Shown here: positions 1 through 7,810 of the stretch, piece by piece | How the letters are laid out: each line of letters starts with the position of its first letter | How positions within the stretch are numbered: position 1 is the stretch's first letter | Source of the DNA: CALBPI01 sp039821645 | Lineage (GTDB): Bacteria; Pseudomonadota; Gammaproteobacteria; Steroidobacterales; Woeseiaceae | DNA: 61,661 nt | Assembly: GCA_039821645.1 (NCBI GenBank) | Contig: JBCBNU010000011.1 | Location: 1 to 61,661 of the forward strand | Direction of reading: 5' to 3' | Program-made: the position numbers and the translations under genes | Notes under the pieces: generated by a model | What the model was told of the DNA's origin: nothing | Database searches by the model: none | The model's input: the letters and a program-made list of their open reading frames with translations, nothing else

Positions 1-759
1 CTTGCAAAACCTGGCAAGCTGTTCGACGGCATCGGGCTGCGCCCCTGGACACCTAACGCTCGTGTCGGGGTGGTTTCTGACGGGTCAGCAGGCGCTGCAG
101 CCGGATTGGTCCCCGGCGACGAGATTGTCGCCATTGATAATGTGTTGACGCCGACGTGGAGTGACGTTGTTGATCAGATTCGACTCAAAGACGCGCCGCG
201 ACAGCGTGAGTTCGAAATCTTGCGCGCCGGGGAGACGCTGTTTTTTACTGTGACGCCAAACGTTGTGACGGATAAGTCCGGAACACGACCGCAGGTGGGT
301 TTGTTGCCCGGCGATACTCAGCCGGCGAATCTTTACGGTGTCAAGAAGCTCACGGCAGGTGCAGCCATTCCAGAGGCCCTGGCGACTACCTGGGACAAGA
401 TCGGCTTCACTCTGGAGATGTTCGGTCGCATGCTGACAGGCTCGGTGTCCGCGAAGAACATTAGCGGCCCGATCAACATCGCTGAGTATGCTGGCGAAAC
501 ACTGAAGCGAGGATTTGTTGACTACCTCGATTTTCTAGCGATCGTGAGTATCAGTCTCGGCGTACTGAATCTGCTGCCAATACCAATGCTCGATGGTGGG
601 CAAATTGTCTACCAATCGGTCGAAGGTGCGACCGGCAAGCCGGTTTCCGAGCGGTGGCAAATCGCCTATCAGCAGGTGGGTGTTGTTTTGTTACTCGGGT
701 TCATGAGCCTTGCGTTCTATAACGATATCGCTCGCATTGTCGAGCGTGTGCTGAGTTAG
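1..759 (+). CDS. rseP: RseP site-2 zinc metalloprotease, C-terminal part (5' end outside window)
   Basis: This is the last 252 codons of the inner-membrane protease that cleaves anti-sigma factor RseA within the membrane, after a first periplasmic cut, to release sigma-E. The reading frame is open from base 1, so the gene is cut by the window edge and the HEXXH zinc motif lies outside. Visible are the end of a PDZ domain (SAGAAAGLVPGDEIVAID, about residues 28-45 of the fragment), and the conserved LPIPMLDGG segment, whose Asp (bases 592-594) is the third zinc ligand in this family. A last hydrophobic helix (VGVVLLLGFMSLAF) follows. It sits 7 bases before bamA, the usual rseP-bamA-skp order. 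Its substrate gene rseA lies at 33.4 kb of this window. Confidence 0.96.
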   Translation, partial: LAKPGKLFDGIGLRPWTPNARVGVVSDGSAGAAAGLVPGDEIVAIDNVLTPTWSDVVDQIRLKDAPRQREFEILRAGETLFFTVTPNVVTDKSGTRPQVGLLPGDTQPANLYGVKKLTAGAAIPEALATTWDKIGFTLEMFGRMLTGSVSAKNISGPINIAEYAGETLKRGFVDYLDFLAIVSISLGVLNLLPIPMLDGGQIVYQSVEGATGKPVSERWQIAYQQVGVVLLLGFMSLAFYNDIARIVERVLS

Positions 760-766
760 TCGTCCG

Positions 767-3196
767 ATGAGCAGTCTCATTATCCACCGCAGTTTTCGTC
801 GCAGTGTGAGCATCGCGTTGCTTGTTCTGATGGCTTGGTCGGCTACGGCGCTTGCAGAACCGTTCGAGGTTCGCAATATGCGAGTCGATGGATTGCAGCG
901 TATTTCTGACGGCACCGTGTTTAACTATCTCCCGATCAACATTGGGGACGTCGTTGACGAAGTCCGTATCCGTGAGGCGATTCGTGCGCTTTACAGTCAG
1001 GAGTTGTTCGATTCAATTGAAATGCGACGGGAAGGCAGCACGCTGGTCGTCGTCGTTAAAGAAAGACCGTCAATCGAACAGTTCACCATCGACGGAAACA
1101 AGGACATCAAGACCGAAGACCTTACCGAATCGTTGCGTGGTGTGGGCCTTGCTCGTGGTAAGACGTTTAACCGTTCGGTACTCGATGAAGTCAGTCAGTT
1201 TCTTGTCGAGCAATACTACAGCCGCGGTAAATACGGGGTTCAGGTCGACACGCGTGTCGAGGATCGCGAGAACAACGCCGTTGCTGTCTTTATCGATGTA
1301 AAAGAAGGGCAACGTGCGCGGATCCGTCAGATCAACATCGTTGGCAACAAGCTCTTCAAGGACAGCGAGCTTCGCGATGAGATGTCACTCAAGACGCCGA
1401 ACTGGTTGTCCTTTATCCGCCAGGATGATCGCTATTCGCGAGAGGCCCTGACCGGCGATATCGAGACGCTCTCGTCATACTATCTCGATCGCGGCTATGC
1501 CGATTTTCGGGTGACTTCGACGCAAGTCACGATATCGCCCGACCGTGAAGATGTGTTCATCACGCTGAATGTCGAGGAGGGCGAGGTCTACACCATCGGT
1601 GAGGTACGCATGGCCGGCAAGATGGTGGTGGACGAAGAGGTCCTGAGAAACTTTATTCGTATCAAGCCGGGTGACACGTTCAACCAACGATTGTTAACAC
1701 AGTCCACCGAGCTGATCGGCTTGCGTCTAGGCGCCGATGGCTACGCGGAATCTCAGGTCGACTTCATCCCCGAACTGGATACGGAAGACAAGACGGTGGA
1801 TGTCACCATCTTTGTCGAACCGAGAAACCGCATGTATGTGCGAAACATCAGTTTCGACGGCATCGACGAAGTTAACGACGAGGTCCTCCGACGCGAAGTT
1901 CGTCAGATGGAGGGCGCTTACTTGTCGAATCGTCTGCTCGACCGGTCGAAGATTCGGCTGCAACAGCTTCCGTATCTCCAAACTGTTGAGTTCGAGACGG
2001 TTCCGGTTCCCGGGAGCGAGGATCTGGTCGACGTCAACTTCGACCTCGAGTATGGATTGCCGGGACAGTTTGGTGGTGGCATCGGTTGGTCCGAAACACA
2101 GGGTGTGCTGCTAAACGGTAATTTCACGCACACCAATTTCATGGGGTCTGGCAACCGTGTGTCCGCAGAGATCAACTCGAGCCAGTTCCAACGTGTGTAC
2201 AGTCTGTCGCATACGGATCCTTACACGACGATCGACGGCGTGCGCAGAACGGCAACGTTGGCGTTCAGAAATTTTGATCAATTCAACGATCAATCGTCGG
2301 ATTTATCTACGGAGACCATCACGGCGGCGCTCGAATACGCTTACCCGATCACTGAATTTCAGAGCTTGAGTCTCGGCCTTGCGCTTCAACAGGCCAGACT
2401 GGTTGCAACTGAGGGTTTCAGTACGCAGCAGGCGATCGATTGGATCGTTCAGAATGGCGAAACCAACGCGAATAACGATATCGATGGCGGTTTCCTCGGT
2501 GATGAGCTCACCGTGTTCACCAGTGACTTCACCACCTACGAGCTGATCGCCGGTTGGTCGTTCGATTCTCGAAACCGGGCTTTGTTCGCGACACGCGGGC
2601 AGCGTCACCGTGCAACGTTTGCCTACTCTGTGCCAGGTTCCGATGTCGAGTACTGGACAGCTAGATACGAAGGCCTCAACCTGATTCCGCTATGGGGTCA
2701 GTTCGGTCTGCAGATTTCGACCGAGTTTGCCTTTGGGGAGGGTCTCGGAGATACCACAGCACTGCCGCCGTACAAGCTATACCGATTGGGTGGCCCGGGC
2801 TCGGTTCGCGGATTCCGAGAGTTTGACCTTGGACCTCGAGACAGTTTTGGCCGACCTTACGGTGGCAACATCCTTGTCAACGCACAGGTCGAATTGGTGC
2901 TGCCGGTGCCGGAGAAATTCCGTGGGCAAGGGCGAGCCGTTCTCTTCTATGACGTGGGTAACATATTCAGTAACGGTGAAGTCGCGTTTACGGATCGTCT
3001 CGGTGGCGATCCTATCGACTATGGTTTCGATGTCGACAACCTGAAACAATCCGTCGGTATCGGGGTAGAGTGGCTTGCGCCGCTCGGCCTGTTCCGGTTC
3101 AGTTATGCGTTCCCGCTCAACGACTTTGGTGGTACGACCAGACTCTATGGTGACCGAGTGGAGCGCTTCCAGTTTACAATTGGTAATGCATTCTAA
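767..3196 (+). CDS. bamA: Outer membrane protein assembly factor BamA
   Basis: BamA is the essential Omp85 insertase that folds beta-barrel proteins into the outer membrane. The 809-residue length is normal. Residues 1-30 are a signal peptide ending ATALA. Five POTRA domains span roughly 31-430, with repeated features such as FTIDGNKDIK and INIVGNKLFKDSELRDEM. The C-terminal 16-strand barrel fills the rest. The Omp85 loop-6 signature VRGF is at residues 680-683, and the chain ends in an aromatic residue (GNAF), as expected of a barrel's last strand. It lies between rseP and the chaperone gene skp, which delivers its substrates. No missing domain is seen. Confidence 0.98.
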   Translation: MSSLIIHRSFRRSVSIALLVLMAWSATALAEPFEVRNMRVDGLQRISDGTVFNYLPINIGDVVDEVRIREAIRALYSQELFDSIEMRREGSTLVVVVKERPSIEQFTIDGNKDIKTEDLTESLRGVGLARGKTFNRSVLDEVSQFLVEQYYSRGKYGVQVDTRVEDRENNAVAVFIDVKEGQRARIRQINIVGNKLFKDSELRDEMSLKTPNWLSFIRQDDRYSREALTGDIETLSSYYLDRGYADFRVTSTQVTISPDREDVFITLNVEEGEVYTIGEVRMAGKMVVDEEVLRNFIRIKPGDTFNQRLLTQSTELIGLRLGADGYAESQVDFIPELDTEDKTVDVTIFVEPRNRMYVRNISFDGIDEVNDEVLRREVRQMEGAYLSNRLLDRSKIRLQQLPYLQTVEFETVPVPGSEDLVDVNFDLEYGLPGQFGGGIGWSETQGVLLNGNFTHTNFMGSGNRVSAEINSSQFQRVYSLSHTDPYTTIDGVRRTATLAFRNFDQFNDQSSDLSTETITAALEYAYPITEFQSLSLGLALQQARLVATEGFSTQQAIDWIVQNGETNANNDIDGGFLGDELTVFTSDFTTYELIAGWSFDSRNRALFATRGQRHRATFAYSVPGSDVEYWTARYEGLNLIPLWGQFGLQISTEFAFGEGLGDTTALPPYKLYRLGGPGSVRGFREFDLGPRDSFGRPYGGNILVNAQVELVLPVPEKFRGQGRAVLFYDVGNIFSNGEVAFTDRLGGDPIDYGFDVDNLKQSVGIGVEWLAPLGLFRFSYAFPLNDFGGTTRLYGDRVERFQFTIGNAF

Positions 3197-3208
3197 GGGG
3201 ATTCCTCG

Positions 3209-3724
3209 ATGTACAAAAAAATGATCAGCGCAACGGCGCTTGTGGTCGCGCTCGCGCTGAGTGCAACTGCGCAAGCACAGGAGCTCAAGATTGGTGTAGT
3301 CAACGTGCAGGGTCTGCTGCAGGCAGCGCCGCAAACCAAGGCTACGCTCGAGGCACTTCAGGAAGAGTTCGCGCCACGTGAGCGCACCGTTCGCGCGAAG
3401 GAAGAAGAGTTAAAAGCGCTGCAGGAAAAGGCACAGCGTGATGCGGCGGTAATGGGCGAGACCGAGCTACGCAATATGCAGCGTGACCTGCGTGATGTGC
3501 AACGTGAGGTTGAGCGGCTCGGCCAGGAATACAACGAAGACATCAATCTGCGTCGCAACGAGGAGCTCGGTAAACTTCAACGTATGCTGCTTCAGGAAAT
3601 TGAGCAGTTCGCAACGGCGAACGGGTTCGATCTGATCGTAGGAGAGGGTGTCATCTTCGCCAGCGGACGGATGAATGTCACCGGCCAGATTCTGGAGCAA
3701 TTGCAAGCCAAGCAGGCCAACTGA
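3209..3724 (+). CDS. skp: Periplasmic chaperone Skp (OmpH family)
   Basis: Skp is a trimeric holdase that carries unfolded outer-membrane proteins across the periplasm to the Bam complex. The 171-residue product has a signal peptide to about residue 23 (ATAQA, then QE). A conserved strand (LKIGVVNVQGLL) follows, and then a long charged coiled-coil arm at about residues 45-125, rich in Glu, Lys, Arg and Gln. The chain returns to a short beta segment (FDLIVGEGVIFAS). It starts 12 bases after bamA with GGGG about eight bases before ATG. Family length is about 160-180, so the gene is complete. Confidence 0.95.
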   Translation: MYKKMISATALVVALALSATAQAQELKIGVVNVQGLLQAAPQTKATLEALQEEFAPRERTVRAKEEELKALQEKAQRDAAVMGETELRNMQRDLRDVQREVERLGQEYNEDINLRRNEELGKLQRMLLQEIEQFATANGFDLIVGEGVIFASGRMNVTGQILEQLQAKQAN

Positions 3725-3735
3725 CCGAACTCATC

Positions 3736-4764
3736 ATGGGTCTCAAGGTTGGTGAGCTTGCCGTGAAGTTCGGCTGTAGCATCGTGGGGAATCCCGATGC
3801 CGAGGTCGATCACGTGGCGACCCTGCGCAGCGCCGGGGAGCGCTCGCTCTCCTTCCTTGCTAACCCTGCATACAGGAAATACCTCCCTGAGTCCGAGGCG
3901 ACGGCAGTGGTGGTCGCGGAAGCGCATGCGGATGTTGTGGCTGGTGCGGCGATCGTCGCTCAGGACCCTTATCTCATCTATGCCCGGATGGCACGCATGC
4001 TTCATCCACGCCAAGCGCCGGCGGCCGGCATTCATACCGCCGCTGTAATCGATGCTGCTGCCAGTGTGTCAGAGGGTGCCTCCATCGCGGCAGGCGTTGT
4101 CATCGACGCGGGCGCATCGGTTGGCGCAGGATCGGTCGTAGGCGCGGGCACCTATTTCGGGCCCGGCACGAAAATCGGACGGGATTGCTGGATTGGGCCG
4201 AATGTTACGTTGATGGCAGACGTGCATTTGGGCGATCGATGCGTGGTGCATCCCGGAGCTGTTATCGGGAGCGACGGTTTCGGTATTGCTCGTGGGCCTG
4301 AGGGTTGGGAGCCGGTACCGCAGGTCGGTGGGGTGAGAATCGGCGACGATGTTGACGTGGGTGCATGCACCAGTATCGACAGGGGCGCCATCGAGCCCAC
4401 GATCATCGGAAATGGGGTTAAGCTCGACAACCAGATACAGATCGGTCACAACTGCATCATCGGTGAGCACACGGTGATGGCAGGCATGGTGGGGATCGCC
4501 GGTTCAACAACGATCGGCAGCAATTGCGCGTTTGGGGGGAACAGTGGCACAACCGGTCATCTCACCATCACCGATGGGGTTGTGATCACAGCACGCTGCA
4601 CCGTGACATCTGATATCGAGACCGCCGGGACTTACGGTGGGGTGTTCCCGCATGATGATATCCGTAATCACCAGCGTAGTGTGGCGAGATTCCGCAAACT
4701 TGATACGCTCGCACGGCAGGTCAAGGCGCTAGAGCGCGCACTCGCTGACAAGGACAATTCATGA
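3736..4764 (+). CDS. lpxD: UDP-3-O-acylglucosamine N-acyltransferase LpxD
   Basis: LpxD performs the third step of lipid A synthesis, adding a hydroxyacyl chain from ACP to UDP-3-O-acylglucosamine in the cytoplasm. The 342-residue protein has the N-terminal uridine-binding domain (1-100, with SLSFLANPAYRKYL). A left-handed parallel beta-helix of hexapeptide repeats follows (about 105-300), and then a short C-terminal helix (LDTLARQVKALERAL). The catalytic histidine expected from E. coli LpxD (His239) is His238 here, in IQIGHNCIIG. It overlaps fabZ by ATGA. The E. coli order lpxD-fabZ-lpxA-lpxB is kept. Confidence 0.97.
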   Translation: MGLKVGELAVKFGCSIVGNPDAEVDHVATLRSAGERSLSFLANPAYRKYLPESEATAVVVAEAHADVVAGAAIVAQDPYLIYARMARMLHPRQAPAAGIHTAAVIDAAASVSEGASIAAGVVIDAGASVGAGSVVGAGTYFGPGTKIGRDCWIGPNVTLMADVHLGDRCVVHPGAVIGSDGFGIARGPEGWEPVPQVGGVRIGDDVDVGACTSIDRGAIEPTIIGNGVKLDNQIQIGHNCIIGEHTVMAGMVGIAGSTTIGSNCAFGGNSGTTGHLTITDGVVITARCTVTSDIETAGTYGGVFPHDDIRNHQRSVARFRKLDTLARQVKALERALADKDNS

Positions 4765-5219
4765 GCGAAAATATTGCCGAGCAGCTGGATATTCGCCAGA
4801 TCATGGCGTTGATTCCACATCGTTACCCGTTTCTGCTGATCGACCGTGTGCACTCGTGTGTGCCTGGTGAATCCGCATCAGCCATCAAGAACGTGACGTT
4901 CAACGAGCCTTTCTTTCAGGGTCACTTTCCCGGGCGTCCGGTGATGCCGGGCGTGCTGATCATTGAGGCGCTCGCCCAGGCGACGGGCATACTTGCGTTT
5001 GCGACGGTTGGCGAGGCACCCGGTGAGGGCACGCTCTACTACTTCGTTGGCATTGACAAGGCACGATTCCGCAAGCCGGTAGAGCCCGGCGATCAGCTTC
5101 AACTTGAGGTCAAACTCATACGACGGATACGGACCGTGTGGCGATTCTCTGCCGAGGCGCTGGTCGACGGAAAAGTGGTCGCCAGCGCGGAGCTGATGTG
5201 CGCACCCGGTGAGGCTTGA
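4761..5219 (+). CDS. fabZ: (3R)-hydroxyacyl-ACP dehydratase FabZ
   Basis: FabZ dehydrates 3-hydroxyacyl-ACP in the fatty-acid elongation cycle. It competes with LpxA for hydroxymyristoyl-ACP, which explains its place in the lipid A cluster. The 152-residue hot-dog-fold protein shows the active-site pair His55 (GHFPGRPVMPG) and Glu69 (LIIEALAQATG). The opening segment IPHRYPFLLIDRV is typical of the family. The start ATG overlaps the lpxD stop by four bases, and the end runs almost directly into lpxA. Confidence 0.97.
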   Translation: MSENIAEQLDIRQIMALIPHRYPFLLIDRVHSCVPGESASAIKNVTFNEPFFQGHFPGRPVMPGVLIIEALAQATGILAFATVGEAPGEGTLYYFVGIDKARFRKPVEPGDQLQLEVKLIRRIRTVWRFSAEALVDGKVVASAELMCAPGEA

Positions 5220-5223
5220 GCAG

Positions 5224-6003
5224 ATGACGGGCAACATCCACCCTAGCGCGATCGTGCATGATGACGCAGTGCTCGCCGGTTCAGTAACGGTCGGTCCGTA
5301 TTGTGTCATCGGCGCGGATGTCAGGATCGGCGCAGACACCAAGTTGCATGCACACGTCGTTGTTGAAGGACCGTGCGAGATCGGCGAGGACAATGAAATT
5401 CATCCTTTTGTTACGCTCGGTGGTGCGCCGCAGGACAAGAAATACGATGCGGAGCCAACCAAGCTCAAGATTGGCGATCGCAACACAATTCGAGAGTGCA
5501 CGACCATCAATCGGGGGACGATTCAAGACGCGGGAATCACTGTCGTCGGTTGTGACAACTGGATCATGTCCTACGTGCATATCGCCCACGATTGCATGGT
5601 TGGCGATAACGTCATCCTGGCCAACAACGCAACGCTCGCCGGGCACGTACACGTCGGTGACTGGGCAATTTTCGGGGGATTCTCCGGTGCTCACCAGTTC
5701 TGTCGTATCGGTCCACACAGTTTTATGGGTATGTATGCGGGAGTTGGCAAAGACGTGCCTGCCTACGTCATGGTCATGGGGACTCCGGCTGAGCCGCGAG
5801 GCGTTAATGTTGAGGGTCTGAAGCGACGTGGGTTCGATCGTGAACAGATTCGCAATATCCGTGATGGTTACAAACTGCTTTATCGAAGCCAGCTGAGACT
5901 CGAGGAAGCGCGCGAGGCAATTGCAGAGCGTGCAGCAGAGCAGCCCGAGCTGGTGCCTTTGTTGGAGTCGATTACCGACAGTAGTCGCAGCATCGTGCGC
6001 TAA
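5224..6003 (+). CDS. lpxA: UDP-N-acetylglucosamine acyltransferase LpxA
   Basis: LpxA catalyses the first step of lipid A synthesis: transfer of a hydroxyacyl chain from ACP to the 3-OH of UDP-GlcNAc. I take the ATG at 5224, giving 259 residues. A GTG at 5209 would add five residues but lies inside fabZ, while the family N-terminus (NIHPSAIVHDDAVL) fits the ATG. Hexapeptide repeats form the beta-helix over about residues 1-190. The catalytic histidine is His122 in HIAHDCMVGDN, equivalent to E. coli His125. A helical C-terminal domain follows (KRRGFDREQIRNIRDGYKLL). Confidence 0.97.
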   Translation: MTGNIHPSAIVHDDAVLAGSVTVGPYCVIGADVRIGADTKLHAHVVVEGPCEIGEDNEIHPFVTLGGAPQDKKYDAEPTKLKIGDRNTIRECTTINRGTIQDAGITVVGCDNWIMSYVHIAHDCMVGDNVILANNATLAGHVHVGDWAIFGGFSGAHQFCRIGPHSFMGMYAGVGKDVPAYVMVMGTPAEPRGVNVEGLKRRGFDREQIRNIRDGYKLLYRSQLRLEEAREAIAERAAEQPELVPLLESITDSSRSIVR

Positions 6004-6005
6004 GG

Positions 6006-7184
6006 GTGCTTGCGGTGGACGCAAGCCCGTCAAAACTCAAGGTTGGATTGGTTGCCGGCGAACACTCCGGCGACACTTTGGGTGCAGGTCTCATGCAAGC
6101 GCTGAAAGCAACGCATCCAGAATGTGAGTTCATGGGTGTAGGTGGTGAGAAGATGCGGGCTGCCGGTCTTTTGTGCTGGGAAGATGCCGAGGCACTCGCC
6201 GTTATGGGTCTGACCGAGGTACTAAAGCACCTCCCTCGATTACTGCGACTCCGCAAATCGCTGGTCGAGCAGTTTGTTGCAGCGCGGCCGGATGTTTTTG
6301 TTGGTATCGATGCGCCGGACTTCAATCTTGGTTTGGCGAAGCGACTGCGCCGTCGCGGTCTTCGCACAGTGCAGTACGTCAGTCCGTCGGTTTGGGCGTG
6401 GCGAGAAGGGCGGGTTAAGACAATCGCTAAGGCATGCGACCATGTCCTTTGTCTGTTGCCTTTCGAACCCGAGTTCTATGAGAAGCATCATGTGGCCGCC
6501 ACCTTCGTGGGGCATCCGCTGGCACAGGACATTCAACCGATAGGCGACGTCACAGTGCCGCGGCGTCAATTGGGCATTGATCCCCGCAAGCCGGTGCTCA
6601 CAGTTCTGCCAGGTTCGAGGCGCGGTGAGATTTCGAGGCTTGGAGCAGATTTTGCCGCTGCCGCGCGCTTGACCCAGCAACGCATTGGGAACCTGCAGGT
6701 GTGTGTGCCGTTGGCGAGCGCGTCCGGCGAGGCCGCATTTCGCGAGGTCGCAGGAGAGGCGATTGGGCAAGGCAAGTTCCGCCTGTCTGTAGGGGACGCG
6801 GACACGTGTATGGCTGCAAGCGACGCGTTGCTACTTGCCTCTGGTACAGCAACGCTCGAAGGACTGTTGCACGGGAAGCCGATGGTGGTGGGCTATCGGG
6901 TCGCCCCCTCAACGTCACGAATTGTGCGCGCGTTCAATCTGATCAAGCTGACACACTTTTCATTACCCAATTTGTTGACTACTGAGCCGATGGTGCCCGA
7001 ATTCGTTCAGGACGCACTGACGCCGGAAGCCGCGAGTGAGGCATTGGTACCCTGGTTCGAGAACAACCCAAAGCGTACCTCTCTGCTCGCCGCCTTCGAG
7101 CAGGTGCGCGCACGCTTGGCAGTCAATGCGAGTGCACGGGCCGCCGAGGTGGTCAGCGAGCTCGCCAGAGAGCCTGTGGAATGA
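6006..7184 (+). CDS. lpxB: Lipid-A-disaccharide synthase LpxB
   Basis: LpxB is a GT19 glycosyltransferase that joins UDP-2,3-diacylglucosamine and lipid X into the beta-1,6 lipid A disaccharide at the inner-membrane face. The 392-residue length is typical. Family segments include VGLVAGEHSGDTLGAGLM near the N-terminus, GIDAPDFNLGLAKRLR, and QYVSPSVWAWREGRV, with LPGSRRGEISRL and ASGTATLEGLLHGKPMVVGY in the C-terminal nucleotide-binding half. The GTG at 6006 sits two bases after the lpxA stop. Another GTG at 6015 would remove three residues. It overlaps rnhB by ATGA. Confidence 0.97.
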   Translation: MLAVDASPSKLKVGLVAGEHSGDTLGAGLMQALKATHPECEFMGVGGEKMRAAGLLCWEDAEALAVMGLTEVLKHLPRLLRLRKSLVEQFVAARPDVFVGIDAPDFNLGLAKRLRRRGLRTVQYVSPSVWAWREGRVKTIAKACDHVLCLLPFEPEFYEKHHVAATFVGHPLAQDIQPIGDVTVPRRQLGIDPRKPVLTVLPGSRRGEISRLGADFAAAARLTQQRIGNLQVCVPLASASGEAAFREVAGEAIGQGKFRLSVGDADTCMAASDALLLASGTATLEGLLHGKPMVVGYRVAPSTSRIVRAFNLIKLTHFSLPNLLTTEPMVPEFVQDALTPEAASEALVPWFENNPKRTSLLAAFEQVRARLAVNASARAAEVVSELAREPVE

Positions 7185-7810
7185 GGCAAGAGAGTCTTGG
7201 ACTGTTGCGAGCCACCCATGATGGGTGGATTGCGGGCGTTGATGAGGCAGGTCGTGGTCCTCTTGCGGGGCCTGTTGTTGTTGCTGCGGTAGTGCTTGAT
7301 CCCGCAAACGTACCTGCCGGCGTGCAGGACTCCAAACGCCTCAGTGCGTCGCGTCGCGAGGCGCTCGCACAGGTGATCCGTGACAAAGCATTGGCGTATC
7401 GGATCGAAATTCGCGACGCCGAAGACGTTGACGCGCAAAATATCCTCGCGTGTACTCTGAATGCCATGGCATCAGCTGTAGAAAATTTGGCGCTGTCGCC
7501 CGCTGAAGTTCGCGTTGATGGCAATCAATTGCCGCCAGTCGAGCAGCGGGTCGCTGCGCTTTGGGTACCCTTGGTGTCGGGGGACGCGCGCGACGCGAGT
7601 ATCGCAGCAGCGTCGATTTTGGCCAAAACGACTCGTGACGACATCATGATTGCTTACGACACCCAGTGGCCGGACTATGGGTTTGCGCGCCACAAAGGCT
7701 ACGGGACCAAGGCGCATATGACCGCGCTGGCGAAACTCGGGCCGTGTCCGATCCACAGGACCACCTTCGCACCGGTGCGACGGGCCATACGTGAGCGTGA
7801 GTCCACCTGA
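7181..7810 (+). CDS. rnhB: Ribonuclease HII
   Basis: RNase HII cuts RNA in RNA-DNA hybrids and starts ribonucleotide excision repair. The 209-residue protein carries the family hallmark DEAGRGPLAGPV, with metal-binding Asp21 and Glu22. Further conserved blocks are VQDSKRLSASRREAL, GDARDASIAAASILAKTTRD and FARHKGYGTKAHMTAL. It starts in an ATGA overlap with lpxB and its TGA shares one base with the dnaE ATG. The lpxB-rnhB-dnaE order is as in E. coli. Confidence 0.97.
   Translation: MRQESLGLLRATHDGWIAGVDEAGRGPLAGPVVVAAVVLDPANVPAGVQDSKRLSASRREALAQVIRDKALAYRIEIRDAEDVDAQNILACTLNAMASAVENLALSPAEVRVDGNQLPPVEQRVAALWVPLVSGDARDASIAAASILAKTTRDDIMIAYDTQWPDYGFARHKGYGTKAHMTALAKLGPCPIHRTTFAPVRRAIREREST

Noticed and set aside
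5281..6033. 250-residue minus-strand frame opposite lpxA
   Set aside because: It is antisense to hexapeptide repeats, which give open reverse frames.
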